From Streptomyces dioscori (GTDB lineage: Bacteria; Actinomycetota; Actinomycetes; Streptomycetales; Streptomycetaceae): DNA of 64,000 nt. The stretch is taken from contig NZ_KZ679043.1 of NCBI RefSeq assembly GCF_003024195.1, forward strand, positions 62,001-126,000. Reading direction: 5' to 3'. A program made the translations under genes and the position numbers. This document shows positions 8,645 to 18,051 of the stretch, in pieces (within the stretch, counting starts at the first letter, position 1; each line of letters starts with the position of its first letter). The notes beneath the pieces were generated by a model, which was not told the DNA's origin, made no database searches, and worked only from the letters and a program-made list of their open reading frames with translations.

Positions 8645-10321
8645 GTGACAACGATCACTCCCGACCCCGGCAACGACGGCCCGCCGTCCGCACCGCCACG
8701 CCCCTCGCTTCGCTCCGGCGGGGGTGTGCCCGGTACGCTCACCGCCGTGCCACACGCCGATCAGTCCCAAACCACCCGGAAGGGCGTCCCTGTGACATAT
8801 CCGGGGCCGCCGCGACCGGTGCAGAACCCCGCCACACCCCTCGCGGAGCTCGCCGGTCAGCTGGGTGCGGACCACCCGCAGAGCGCCGCGGACGCCGTCG
8901 GGGTCACGGGCATCACCCACGACTCCCGCGCCGTCCGTCCGGGCGACGTCTACGCCGCGCTGCCCGGCGCCCGCATGCACGGTGCCGACTTCGTGACGCA
9001 GGCCGCCGGCCTCGGCGCCGTCGCCGTGCTGACCGACCCGACGGGAGCCGACCGGGCCCGCGCCACCGGCCTGCCGGTCCTCGTCGTGGACGACCCGCGC
9101 GGCTCGATGGGCGAGCTGGCCGCCTCCATCTACGGCCACCCCGGCCGCGACCTGCTGCAGATCGGCATCACCGGCACATCCGGCAAGACCACCACGGCGT
9201 ACCTCGTCGAGGGCGGTCTCAAGGGCGTCCGCAGCACCGGGCTGATCGGCACCGTGGAGATGCGCATCGGCGACGAGCGCATCAAGTCGGAGCGCACCAC
9301 CCCCGAGGCCACCGACCTCCAGGCGCTGTTCGCGGTCATGCGCGAGCGCGGCGTCGAGGCGGTCGTCATGGAGGTCTCCAGCCACGCCCTGGTCCTCGGC
9401 CGGGTCGACGGCTGCGTCTTCGACGTCGCGGTCTTCAACAACCTCAGCCCGGAACACATGGAGTTCCACTCGGGCATGGAGGACTACTTCCAGGCCAAGG
9501 CGCAGCTGTTCACGCCGGAGCGCAGCAGGCTCGGCGTGGTCAACCTCGACGACGAATACGGCCGCAGGCTCGTCAAGGAGGCCGGCGTCCCCGTGGTGAC
9601 GTTCTCCGCGGAGGGGCACCCCGACGCCGACTGGCGCGCCGAGGACGTCCGGGTCGGCCCGATGGACTCGGTCTTCGTCGCGGTCGGGCCCAAGGGCGAG
9701 CGGATCACCGCCAGGTCGCCGCTCGCGGGCACCTTCAACGTGGCCAACACGCTCGCCGCGATCGTCGCCCTCGCCGCCGCCGGGATCGACCCGCAGACCG
9801 CCGCCGACGGCATCGCCGCCGTACCGGGCGTGCCAGGACGCCTGGAGCGCGTGGACGTCGGCCAGCCCTACCTCGCGGTCGTCGACTACGCGCACAAGAC
9901 GGACGCCGTCGAATCCGTCCTCAAGGCCCTGCGCAAGGTCACCGAGGGCAAGTTGCACATCGTCCTCGGCTGCGGCGGCGACCGGGACAGGACCAAGCGG
10001 ATGCCGATGGGCGCCGCCGCGGTCCGGCTCTCCGACACCGCCACACTGACCTCGGACAACCCCCGCGGCGAGGACCCCCTCGCCATCCTCGCCACGATGC
10101 TCGCGGGCGCCGCCGAGGTGCCGGCGCACGAGCGCGGCGAGGTCCAGGTCTTCGAGGACCGGGCCGCCGCGATCGCCGCGGCCGTCGCCCGCGCACAGCC
10201 CGGCGACACCGTGCTGATCGCGGGCAAGGGCCATGAACAGGGCCAGGACATCGCCGGGGTGATCCGTCCCTTCGACGACCGCCAGGTGCTCCGCGCAGCT
10301 ATCCAGAAGACCCAGGGATGA
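8645..10321 (+). CDS. murE: UDP-MurNAc-tripeptide synthetase MurE
   Basis: A 558-residue Mur ligase that adds the third, diamino acid residue to UDP-MurNAc-L-Ala-D-Glu; streptomycetes use LL-diaminopimelate. The ATP-binding loop GTSGKTTT is at 177-184 and the diaminopimelate-type motif DNPR at 471-474. The first 60 residues are low-complexity and lie before the family domain; GTG 8645 follows AGGAAC at good spacing, but a later GTG near residue 50 is a possible alternative. It ends 4 bases before murF. Confidence 0.93.
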   Translation: MTTITPDPGNDGPPSAPPRPSLRSGGGVPGTLTAVPHADQSQTTRKGVPVTYPGPPRPVQNPATPLAELAGQLGADHPQSAADAVGVTGITHDSRAVRPGDVYAALPGARMHGADFVTQAAGLGAVAVLTDPTGADRARATGLPVLVVDDPRGSMGELAASIYGHPGRDLLQIGITGTSGKTTTAYLVEGGLKGVRSTGLIGTVEMRIGDERIKSERTTPEATDLQALFAVMRERGVEAVVMEVSSHALVLGRVDGCVFDVAVFNNLSPEHMEFHSGMEDYFQAKAQLFTPERSRLGVVNLDDEYGRRLVKEAGVPVVTFSAEGHPDADWRAEDVRVGPMDSVFVAVGPKGERITARSPLAGTFNVANTLAAIVALAAAGIDPQTAADGIAAVPGVPGRLERVDVGQPYLAVVDYAHKTDAVESVLKALRKVTEGKLHIVLGCGGDRDRTKRMPMGAAAVRLSDTATLTSDNPRGEDPLAILATMLAGAAEVPAHERGEVQVFEDRAAAIAAAVARAQPGDTVLIAGKGHEQGQDIAGVIRPFDDRQVLRAAIQKTQG

Positions 10322-10325
10322 ACTT

Positions 10326-11729
10326 GTGATCGCCCTCTCTCTCGCCGAGATCGCCTCAGTCACCGGCGGGCAGACCCATGACATACCGGATACGTCGGTC
10401 CAGGTCACCGGACAGGTCGTCAGGGACTCCCGGGAAGCCGGTCCGGGCAGTCTCTTCGTCGCCTTCGCGGGCGAGCGCGCGGACGGCCACGACTTCGCCG
10501 CGGCCGTCGTCGAGGCGGGCGCCGTGGCCGTCCTGGCCTCCCGGCCCGTCGGGGTGCCCGCCATCGTCGTGGACGACGTCCAGCGGGCGCTGGGCGCCCT
10601 CGCCCGCCACGTCGTGGAGAGGCTCGGCGCGACGCTGGTCGCGCTCACCGGCTCCGCGGGCAAGACCAGCACCAAGGACCTGATCGCCCAGGTGCTGCGC
10701 ACCAAGGCGCCGACGGTCTTCACGCCCGGCTCGCTCAACAACGAGATCGGGCTGCCGCTCACCGCGCTCAGCGCCACCGAGGAAACACGTTTCCTCGTCC
10801 TGGAGATGGGCGCCCGCGGGATCGGTCACATCCGCTACCTCGCGGATCTGACGCCCCCGAAGATCGGCCTCGTCCTCAACGTCGGCACCGCCCACATCGG
10901 CGAGTTCGGCGGCCGCGAGCAGATCGCCCAGGCCAAGGGCGAGCTGGTGGAGGGTCTCCCGGAGGACGGAACCGCCGTCCTGAACGCCGACGACCCCCTC
11001 GTACGGGCCATGGCCTCGCGTACGAAAGCACGCGTGCTGCTCTTCGGAGAGTCCGACGAAGCGGACGTACGGGCCGAGAACGTGCGGCTCACCGGGAACG
11101 GACAGCCCTCGTTCAGCCTTCACACACCCACCGGGTGCAGCGAAGTGACCATGCGCCTGTACGGTGAGCACCACGTGTCGAACGCGCTCGCCGCCGCCGC
11201 CGTCGCCCATGAGCTGGGCATGTCCGCAGACGAGATCGCCACCGCGCTCTCCGAGGCGGGCTCCCTCTCCCGTTGGCGGATGGAGGTCACCGAGCGCCCG
11301 GACGGCGTGACTATCGTCAACGACGCCTACAACGCGAACCCCGAGTCCATGCGAGCCGCCCTGCGGGCGCTCGCGGCCATGGGCAAGGGGCGGCGGACCT
11401 GGGCGGTGCTCGGTCAGATGGCCGAGCTCGGGGACGAGGCGCTCGCCGAGCACGACGCGGTCGGACGGCTCGCCGTCCGGCTCAACGTCAGCAAGCTCGT
11501 CGCGGTCGGGGGCAGGGAAGCGTCCTGGCTGCAACTGGGCGCATATAACGAGGGTTCGTGGGGTGAGGAGTCGGTGCACGTGTCCGACGCACAGTCGGCG
11601 GTCGACCTGTTGCGCAGTCAGCTGCGCCCGGGAGACGTCGTACTCGTGAAGGCGTCCCGGTCGGTCGGTCTCGAACGGGTCGCGCAGGCGCTCGTCGAGG
11701 GCGCCGAGGGTGAGGTCGCCGTCCGATGA
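10326..11729 (+). CDS. murF: UDP-MurNAc-pentapeptide synthetase MurF
   Basis: A 467-residue Mur ligase that adds D-Ala-D-Ala to the UDP-MurNAc-tripeptide, completing the cytoplasmic precursor. The ATP-binding loop GSAGKTST is at 109-116, and the segment NDAYNANPESMRAAL is the MurF family signature. GTG 10326 begins four bases after the murE stop. The stop overlaps the mraY ATG (ATGA), so MurF and MraY are probably made by coupled translation. Confidence 0.94.
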   Translation: MIALSLAEIASVTGGQTHDIPDTSVQVTGQVVRDSREAGPGSLFVAFAGERADGHDFAAAVVEAGAVAVLASRPVGVPAIVVDDVQRALGALARHVVERLGATLVALTGSAGKTSTKDLIAQVLRTKAPTVFTPGSLNNEIGLPLTALSATEETRFLVLEMGARGIGHIRYLADLTPPKIGLVLNVGTAHIGEFGGREQIAQAKGELVEGLPEDGTAVLNADDPLVRAMASRTKARVLLFGESDEADVRAENVRLTGNGQPSFSLHTPTGCSEVTMRLYGEHHVSNALAAAAVAHELGMSADEIATALSEAGSLSRWRMEVTERPDGVTIVNDAYNANPESMRAALRALAAMGKGRRTWAVLGQMAELGDEALAEHDAVGRLAVRLNVSKLVAVGGREASWLQLGAYNEGSWGEESVHVSDAQSAVDLLRSQLRPGDVVLVKASRSVGLERVAQALVEGAEGEVAVR

Positions 11730-12799
11730 TGAATCAGATCCTGTTCGCGGGAGTCATCGGTCTCTTCCTGACCCTGATCGGTACTCCGCTGCTGATCAAG
11801 CTGCTGGCCCGCAAGGGCTACGGCCAGTACATCCGTGACGACGGCCCGCGCGAGCACCACGCCAAGCGCGGTACGCCGACCATGGGCGGTATCGCCTTCA
11901 TCCTGGCCACGCTGCTGGCGTACTTCCTCAGCAAGGTGATCACGGGGAAGCCGCCGACCTTCTCGGGACTGCTGGTGCTCGGCCTGATGGCGGGCATGGG
12001 CCTCGTCGGCTTCCTCGACGACTACATCAAGATCGTCAAGCGGCGTTCGCTCGGTCTGCGGGCCAAGGCGAAGATGGCCGGACAGCTGATCGTCGGCATC
12101 GGCTTCGCGGTCCTCGCGCTGCAGTTCGCGGACAACCGCAACAACACCCCGGCCTCCACCAGGCTCTCCTTCGTGCAGGACTTCGGCTGGTCCATCGGCC
12201 CGGTGCTGTTCGTGGTCTGGGCGCTGTTCATGATCCTCGCGATGTCGAACGGCGTGAACCTGACGGACGGTCTGGACGGCCTCGCCACCGGCGCCGCGAC
12301 CATGGTGTTCGGCGCCTACACGTTCATCGGCGTCTGGCAGTTCCAGGAGTCCTGCGCCAACGCGCAGACCCTCACCAACCCGGGCGCCTGCTACGAGGTA
12401 CGAGATCCACTGGACCTCGCGGTCGTCGCCGCCGCCCTCATGGGCTCCTGCTTCGGCTTCCTGTGGTGGAACACCTCGCCCGCCAAGATCTTCATGGGGG
12501 ACACCGGTTCCCTGGCGCTCGGCGGCGCGCTCGCCGGCCTCGCGATCTGCTCCCGCACGGAGATCCTGGTCGCTCTGCTCGGCGGTCTCTTCGTCCTCAT
12601 CACCATGTCGGTGGTCATCCAGGTCGGCTCCTTCAAGCTGACCGGCAAACGCGTTTTCCGGATGGCACCGCTGCAGCACCACTTCGAACTCAAGGGGTGG
12701 TCCGAAGTCCTTGTGGTGGTCCGCTTCTGGATCATCCAGGGCATGTGCGTCATCGTCGGACTCGGCCTCTTCTACGCGGGATGGGCAGCCAAGAAGTGA
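11726..12799 (+). CDS. mraY: phospho-MurNAc-pentapeptide transferase MraY
   Basis: A 357-residue polytopic membrane enzyme that attaches phospho-MurNAc-pentapeptide to undecaprenyl phosphate, forming lipid I. Family landmarks are present: GFLDDYIKIVKRRSLGL with the Mg-site aspartates, NLTDGLDGLA, and KIFMGDTGSLALGG near the end. Multiple hydrophobic helices fit the usual ten-helix topology. It is coupled to murF upstream and its stop lies inside the beginning of murD. Confidence 0.95.
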   Translation: MMNQILFAGVIGLFLTLIGTPLLIKLLARKGYGQYIRDDGPREHHAKRGTPTMGGIAFILATLLAYFLSKVITGKPPTFSGLLVLGLMAGMGLVGFLDDYIKIVKRRSLGLRAKAKMAGQLIVGIGFAVLALQFADNRNNTPASTRLSFVQDFGWSIGPVLFVVWALFMILAMSNGVNLTDGLDGLATGAATMVFGAYTFIGVWQFQESCANAQTLTNPGACYEVRDPLDLAVVAAALMGSCFGFLWWNTSPAKIFMGDTGSLALGGALAGLAICSRTEILVALLGGLFVLITMSVVIQVGSFKLTGKRVFRMAPLQHHFELKGWSEVLVVVRFWIIQGMCVIVGLGLFYAGWAAKK

Positions 12800-14238
12800 C
12801 CACCGCTTCCGCCTGGCAGGGCATGAACATCACCGTCGCCGGTCTCGGCGTGAGCGGCATCAGCGCCGCCCGCGCCCTGGCCGGCCTCGGCGCGTCGGTC
12901 ACGGTCGTCGACGGCGGCGACTCCCCGGCGCACCGGGAGCGGGCCGTCCCCCTCGAACAGCAGGGCATCGCGGTACGTCTCGCGGACGCCGACACGCTGC
13001 CCGAGGGCACCGACCTGGTGGTCACCTCGCCCGGCTGGAAGCCCGGCAGCCCCCTCTTCCTGGCCGCCGCCGAGGCGGGCGTGGACGTGGTGGGCGACGT
13101 CGAGATCGCCTGGCGCCTGCGCGGCCACGACGGCCGCAAGGCCGCCCCCTGGCTGGCCGTCACCGGCACCAACGGCAAGACCACCACGACCCGGATGCTC
13201 GCCTCGATCCTGGCCGCCGCGGGCCTGCGTACGGCCGCGGTGGGCAACATCGGCACGCCGATCGTCGACGTGGTGCTGGGCACCGACGAGGAGTACGCCG
13301 ATCTCGACGTGCTCGCCGTCGAACTGTCCAGCTACCAGCTGCACTGGGCGCCCTCGCTGCGCGCCCACTCCGCGGCCGTCCTGAACCTCGCCCCCGACCA
13401 CCTCGACTGGCACGGCTCCATGGAGGCGTACGCCGCCGACAAGGGCCGCGTCTACGAGGGCAATCAGGTGGCCTGCGTCTACAACGTGGCCGACCAGGCC
13501 ACCGAGGACCTGGTGCGCGCCGCGGACGTCGAGGAGGGCTGCCGGGCCGTCGGCTTCACGCTCGGCACCCCCGGGCCCTCCCAACTCGGCGTCGTCGACG
13601 GCATCCTGGTCGACCGCGCCTTCGTCGAGGACCGGCACAAGCAGGCCCAGGAACTCGCGGAGATCGCGGACGTCGACCCGCCCGCCCCGCACAACATCGC
13701 CAACGCCCTCGCGGCGGCGGCCCTGGCCCGCGCCTTCGGCGTGCCCCCCAAGGCCGTCAGGGACGGCCTGAGGGCCTTCCGCCCCGACGCCCACCGCATC
13801 GAGCACGTGGCCGACGTGGACGGCGTCGCGTATGTCGACGACTCCAAGGCCACCAACACGCATGCAGCGGAAGCCTCGTTGGCCGCGTACGAGTCGATCG
13901 TGTGGATCGCGGGCGGCCTCGCGAAGGGCGCGACCTTCGACGAACTCGTCGTCCGGTCCGCGAAGCGGCTGCGGGGCGTCGTGCTCTTCGGCGCGGACCG
14001 GGCCCTCATCCGTGAAGCCCTCACGCGACACGCGCCGGAAGTACCGGTGGTCGACCTCGACCGGACCGACACTGGTGCGATGCCCGCGGCGGTCCAGGAG
14101 GCGGCACGACTCGCCCGCGCCGGCGACACGGTGCTCCTGGCACCGGCCTGCGCTTCCATGGACATGTTCGCCAACTACAACCAGCGCGGTGACATGTTCG
14201 CGGAAGCGGTCCGCGAACTCGGCGCCGCGGGCGCCTGA
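12781..14238 (+). CDS. murD: UDP-MurNAc-L-Ala D-glutamate ligase MurD
   Basis: About 485 residues. It adds D-Glu to UDP-MurNAc-L-Ala. The N-terminal UDP-binding region reads NITVAGLGVSG and the ATP loop GTNGKT is at 129-134; APHNIANALAAAA is also typical of the family. Two starts are possible: ATG 12781, overlapping mraY by 19 bases, or GTG 12796, which overlaps the mraY stop by GTGA. I list the longer one; the true N-terminus is uncertain by five residues. The frame extends much further upstream inside mraY, but that part is shadow. Confidence 0.93.
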   Translation: MGSQEVTTASAWQGMNITVAGLGVSGISAARALAGLGASVTVVDGGDSPAHRERAVPLEQQGIAVRLADADTLPEGTDLVVTSPGWKPGSPLFLAAAEAGVDVVGDVEIAWRLRGHDGRKAAPWLAVTGTNGKTTTTRMLASILAAAGLRTAAVGNIGTPIVDVVLGTDEEYADLDVLAVELSSYQLHWAPSLRAHSAAVLNLAPDHLDWHGSMEAYAADKGRVYEGNQVACVYNVADQATEDLVRAADVEEGCRAVGFTLGTPGPSQLGVVDGILVDRAFVEDRHKQAQELAEIADVDPPAPHNIANALAAAALARAFGVPPKAVRDGLRAFRPDAHRIEHVADVDGVAYVDDSKATNTHAAEASLAAYESIVWIAGGLAKGATFDELVVRSAKRLRGVVLFGADRALIREALTRHAPEVPVVDLDRTDTGAMPAAVQEAARLARAGDTVLLAPACASMDMFANYNQRGDMFAEAVRELGAAGA

Positions 14239-14496
14239 CGGCAGGCCCCTGGGCCGGCCCGGGCGCCCGGGATCCTAGGGAGCGACACGTGACGCCATCG
14301 TGGTCGGTGCACCGACAGCGGCCTTCCGCCGGTGGCACGGCGCCGGGCCGGCCCGTACCCGCGAGCGGGCCGTGGACGGACCTGTGCGGCACGGGGACTG
14401 GGCAGCGCGACGCCGCGCGGATCCGGCCGCGGACCGCCGGGCCCGAGGGCACCGCAGCACCGGCGGGACGCCCTGCCGCACCGAGGGGAGCCCGTC

Positions 14497-15855
14497 GTGC
14501 CCACTAGCCGTACAGGGCGTCCTCCCGTCCAGCGGGCCCCCCGGCGGCCCCCGGCCCCCCGCCCCCCGCGCGACAACCCCGTGGCCCGCCTCTACGGCCG
14601 CGCACGCCGTGCCTGGGACCGGCCGCTGACGGCGTACTACCTGATCCTCGGCGGCAGCCTGCTGATCACCGTGCTCGGTCTGGTGATGGTGTACTCCGCC
14701 TCCCAGATCACCGCGCTCCAGCTGTCGCTGCCGGGCAGCTACTTCTTCCGCAAGCAGTTCCTCGCGGCCGTGCTCGGCGGTCTGTTGATGCTGGCCGCCT
14801 CCCGGATGCCGTCCAAGCTGCACCGGGCGCTGGCGTACCCGATACTGGCCGGCTCGGTCTTCCTGATGATCCTCGTCCAGGTGCCGGGGATAGGAGTCGC
14901 GGTCAACGGCAACCAGAACTGGATCTCGGTCGGCGGCCCCTTCCAGCTCCAGCCCAGCGAGTTCGGCAAGCTCGCCCTCGTCCTGTGGGGGGCCGACCTG
15001 CTCGCCCGCAAGCAGGACAAGCGGCTGCTGACCCAGTGGAAGCACATGCTGGTGCCGCTCGTACCGGTGGCCTTCATGCTGCTCGGGCTGATCATGCTGG
15101 GCGGCGACATGGGCACGGCGATCATCCTCACCGCGATCCTCTTCGGCCTGCTGTGGCTCGCGGGGGCACCGACCCGGCTCTTCGGCGGCGTCCTCGCCAT
15201 CGCGCTGACCCTCGGCTTCATCCTCATCAGGACCAGCCCCAACCGCATGGCCCGCCTCGGCTGCCTCGGCGCCACCGAACCGGGTCCCGGCGACTCCTGC
15301 TGGCAGGCCGTGCACGGCATCTACGCCCTCGCCTCCGGCGGCCTCTTCGGCTCGGGCCTCGGCGCGAGTGTGGAGAAATGGGGTCAACTCCCCGAAGCCC
15401 ACACCGACTTCATCTTCGCCATCACAGGTGAGGAACTCGGCCTGGCGGGCACTCTGTCGGTACTCGCACTCTTCGCGGCTCTAGGCTATGCGGGTATCCG
15501 CGTGGCCGGACGCACGGAGGACCCCTTCGTGAGGTACGCCGCGGGTGGCGTGACCACCTGGATCACGGCTCAGGCCGTGATCAACATCGGTGCGGTGCTC
15601 GGTCTGCTGCCGATCGCCGGAGTCCCGCTCCCGCTGTTCTCCTACGGGGGTTCCGCCCTGTTGCCGACCATGTTCGCCATCGGGCTCCTGATCGCCTTCG
15701 CGCGTGAGGACCCCGCTGCGCGGACGGCACTCGCGATGCGGCAACCCCGCTTTGGCAGAAAGCGGGCTGCGGTGAGAGGCTCCGCTGTCCGGGGGCCTCG
15801 GAAGTGGAACACGATGCGACGGCGTGCCTCGGCGCGTTCGTCCGGAGAGCGGTGA
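14497..15855 (+). CDS. ftsW: septal glycosyltransferase FtsW (SEDS family)
   Basis: A 452-residue SEDS protein with about ten membrane helices. It polymerises lipid II at the septum together with FtsI. Visible landmarks are ILGGSLLITVLGLVMVYSAS in the first helix, GGDMGTAII, and HTDFIFAITGEELG near the C-terminal third. GTG 14497 follows GAGGGGAG at six bases, so it is preferred to the longer upstream frame. The 258-base stretch between murD and this start holds no supported gene. The basic N-terminal tail of about 45 residues and the C-terminal tail are probably cytoplasmic. Confidence 0.93.
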   Translation: MPTSRTGRPPVQRAPRRPPAPRPPRDNPVARLYGRARRAWDRPLTAYYLILGGSLLITVLGLVMVYSASQITALQLSLPGSYFFRKQFLAAVLGGLLMLAASRMPSKLHRALAYPILAGSVFLMILVQVPGIGVAVNGNQNWISVGGPFQLQPSEFGKLALVLWGADLLARKQDKRLLTQWKHMLVPLVPVAFMLLGLIMLGGDMGTAIILTAILFGLLWLAGAPTRLFGGVLAIALTLGFILIRTSPNRMARLGCLGATEPGPGDSCWQAVHGIYALASGGLFGSGLGASVEKWGQLPEAHTDFIFAITGEELGLAGTLSVLALFAALGYAGIRVAGRTEDPFVRYAAGGVTTWITAQAVINIGAVLGLLPIAGVPLPLFSYGGSALLPTMFAIGLLIAFAREDPAARTALAMRQPRFGRKRAAVRGSAVRGPRKWNTMRRRASARSSGER

Positions 15856-15861
15856 ATTTCG

Positions 15862-16950
15862 GTGCATGTCGTACTCGCCGGTGGGGGGACCGCCGGCCAC
15901 ATCGAGCCCGCGCTCGCCCTCGCGGACGCCCTGCGCAGGCAGGACCCGACCGTGGGAATCACGGCTTTGGGCACGGAGCGCGGACTTGAGACAAGGCTCG
16001 TACCGGAACGGGGCTACGAACTCGGGCTGATCCCCGCGGTACCGCTGCCGCGCAAGCCCACCCCCGAGCTGATCACCGTCCCCGGACGGCTGCGCGGCAC
16101 GATCAAGGCGGCCGAGCAGATCCTGGAACGCACCAAGGCGGACGCGGTCGTCGGCTTCGGCGGCTACGTCGCCCTGCCCGGCTATCTCGCGGCCAAGCGC
16201 CTCGGCGTCCCGATCGTCGTCCACGAGGCCAACGCCCGGCCGGGACTCGCCAACAAGATCGGCTCCCGGTACGCGGCCCAGGTCGCCGTCTCCACCCCGG
16301 ACAGCAAGCTGCGCAATGCCCGCTACATCGGCATCCCGCTGCGCCGCTCCATCGCCACGCTCGACCGGGCCGCCGTGCGCCCCGAGGCCCGCGCCGCGTT
16401 CGGCCTCGACCCCTCCCTGCCGACGCTGCTCGTCTCCGGCGGCTCGCAGGGCGCCCGCCGCCTCAACCAGGTGATCGAGCAGACCGCCCCGTACCTCCAG
16501 CAGGCCGGTATCCAGATCCTGCACGCGGTCGGCCCGAAGAACGAACTGCCGCAGGTCCACCAGATGCCGGGGATGCCCCCGTACATCCCGGTACCGTACG
16601 TGGACCGGATGGACCTCGCGTACGCCGCGGCCGACATGATGCTCTGCCGCGCGGGCGCGATGACCGTCGCCGAACTCTCCGCCGTCGGGCTCCCCGCCGT
16701 CTACGTCCCGCTGCCCATCGGCAACGGCGAACAGCGGCTGAACGCCCAGCCGGTGGTCAAGGCCGGCGGCGGACTGCTGGTCGACGACGCGGAACTGACG
16801 CCGCATTGGATCCAGGGCAACGTCCTGCCCGTGCTCGCCGATCCGCACCGGCTGTTCGAGATGTCCCGCGCGGCCTCCGAGTTCGGCCGCAGGGACGCCG
16901 ACGACCTGCTCGTCGGGATGGTGTACGAGGCGATCGCGTCACGCCGCTAG
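15862..16950 (+). CDS. murG: lipid II synthase MurG
   Basis: A 362-residue GT-B glycosyltransferase that adds GlcNAc to lipid I to form lipid II at the inner membrane face. The N-terminal loop LAGGGTAGH (residues 5-13), the segment GFGGYVALPG, the SGGSQGARRLN loop and the UDP-binding CRAGAMTVAELSAVGLPAVYVPLP segment are all clear. GTG 15862 starts seven bases after the ftsW stop, with GAGAG upstream. Confidence 0.95.
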   Translation: MHVVLAGGGTAGHIEPALALADALRRQDPTVGITALGTERGLETRLVPERGYELGLIPAVPLPRKPTPELITVPGRLRGTIKAAEQILERTKADAVVGFGGYVALPGYLAAKRLGVPIVVHEANARPGLANKIGSRYAAQVAVSTPDSKLRNARYIGIPLRRSIATLDRAAVRPEARAAFGLDPSLPTLLVSGGSQGARRLNQVIEQTAPYLQQAGIQILHAVGPKNELPQVHQMPGMPPYIPVPYVDRMDLAYAAADMMLCRAGAMTVAELSAVGLPAVYVPLPIGNGEQRLNAQPVVKAGGGLLVDDAELTPHWIQGNVLPVLADPHRLFEMSRAASEFGRRDADDLLVGMVYEAIASRR

Positions 16951-16973
16951 CGCGTGGCAGAAGGCAGGGGAGC

Positions 16974-17777
16974 GTGGCCGGACCGACCACCGCCGAACGC
17001 GGCGAACGGCAGGACCGACAGGGTCCTGGCTCCGGCCCGCCCCGGCCGCCCCTCCTCAAGAGGCTGAAGAGGCCGCCGAGGCCTCGTACGCTCGTCGTCG
17101 TGATGGTCTGTCTGGCCCTGCTCGCCGCGGGCGGGGTCTGGATCCTCTACGGCTCCCAGTGGACGCGGGTGGAGCGGGTATCGGCCACCGGGACCCGGGT
17201 CCTGACGGCCGGACAGGTCGTCGAGGCGGCCGACGTCCCGGTCGGATCGCCGCTGATCTCGGTCGACACCGACGAGATCGAGGCAGGACTGCGCCGGAAA
17301 TTGCCCCGAATCGACTCGGTTGACGTCGTCCGTTCCTGGCCGCATGGAATCGGGCTGAAAGTAACTGAGCGTAGGCCGGTCCTGATTGTCGAAAAGGGCG
17401 GAAAGTTCGTCGAAGTGGACGCCAAGGGTGTGCGATATGCCACGGTTTCCCGCGCACCCCAGGGCGTACCCGTACTGGAATTGACGGCGTCCCACTCGGC
17501 GGGCCTGCGCCGCTTCGGCGCCGACCGGCTGGTGCGCGAGGCGGTGCTCGTGGCCGGTTCTCTTCCGGCCGCGGTCGCCCGCGCCACCCAGGTCGTCAAG
17601 GTCCGTTCGTACGACTCCGTCACGCTGGAGTTGAGCGGCGACCGCACCGTCGACTGGGGCAGTGGTGAGAAGGGCCGCGCGAAGGCGCATACGCTCATTG
17701 CTCTCATGAAAGCCGCTCCCGAGGCGGGACACTTCGACGTAAGTGTTCCCACCGCCCCTGCGTCATCAGGGAGTTGA
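16974..17777 (+). CDS. ftsQ: cell division protein FtsQ
   Basis: A 267-residue bitopic membrane protein: basic cytoplasmic tail, membrane helix at about 39-59, a POTRA domain (roughly 63-132, beginning RVERVSATGTRVLTAGQVVE) and a beta domain. FtsQ (DivIB) is a scaffold for FtsL and DivIC in the divisome. The start is GTG 16974 after AGGGGAG, with tight spacing; the longer upstream frame overlaps murG and is rejected. It is 23 bases downstream of murG. A roughly 270-base regulatory gap follows before ftsZ. Confidence 0.9.
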   Translation: MAGPTTAERGERQDRQGPGSGPPRPPLLKRLKRPPRPRTLVVVMVCLALLAAGGVWILYGSQWTRVERVSATGTRVLTAGQVVEAADVPVGSPLISVDTDEIEAGLRRKLPRIDSVDVVRSWPHGIGLKVTERRPVLIVEKGGKFVEVDAKGVRYATVSRAPQGVPVLELTASHSAGLRRFGADRLVREAVLVAGSLPAAVARATQVVKVRSYDSVTLELSGDRTVDWGSGEKGRAKAHTLIALMKAAPEAGHFDVSVPTAPASSGS

Positions 17778-17867
17778 CGCACATCTGCGCAGGCCAGCAC
17801 CCTGGTTGGGCAGTGACATGGCTGATCACATAGGGTGAAAAGAAAAACGGGAGGTTCGGCGTGTTCG

Positions 17868-17896
17868 TTGAACGTGCGCCACTTGTCGACTTAGTG
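17868..17896 (+). promoter_or_regulatory. candidate ftsZ promoter
   Basis: TTGAAC at 17868-17873 and TTAGTG at 17891-17896 are 17 bases apart in the 274-base gap upstream of ftsZ. A second possible -10-like TAGGGT lies at 17831-17836. Streptomyces ftsZ is known to have several promoters, one induced during sporulation; which one this is cannot be told from sequence. Confidence 0.45.
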
Positions 17897-18026
17897 TCCT
17901 GTTCGGAAGAGTCCAGGGAACAGGCACACTGGTAACCCTAAACTTCAGCGTTAGGGTTCGGGTCGGCGTTCGGACCGTCCCATTCGGCATCAGTCGTCGG
18001 ATCGCGACCGTGCGAGGCGACGACAC
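17894..18026 (+). promoter_or_regulatory. palindrome and possible WhiA sites upstream of ftsZ
   Basis: AACCCTAA (17934-17941) and TTAGGGTT (17951-17958) form a perfect 8-base inverted repeat with a 9-base spacer, like a dimeric repressor operator or a short hairpin. GACAC, the core sequence bound by the sporulation regulator WhiA, occurs at 18022-18026 and, inverted, at 17894-17898 across the end of the candidate -10 box. ftsZ is a known WhiA/WhiB target in Streptomyces, so the GACAC sites are plausible. The binder of the palindrome is unknown to me. Confidence 0.4.
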
Positions 18027-18051
18027 GTAATCGAGGCGAGAGGCCTTCGAC

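Noticed and set aside
14239..14496. Frames between murD and ftsW, such as the one starting at 14289
   Set aside because: They overlap the ftsW start, have Arg/Pro-rich shadow-like composition and no ribosome binding site; ftsW starts well at 14497.
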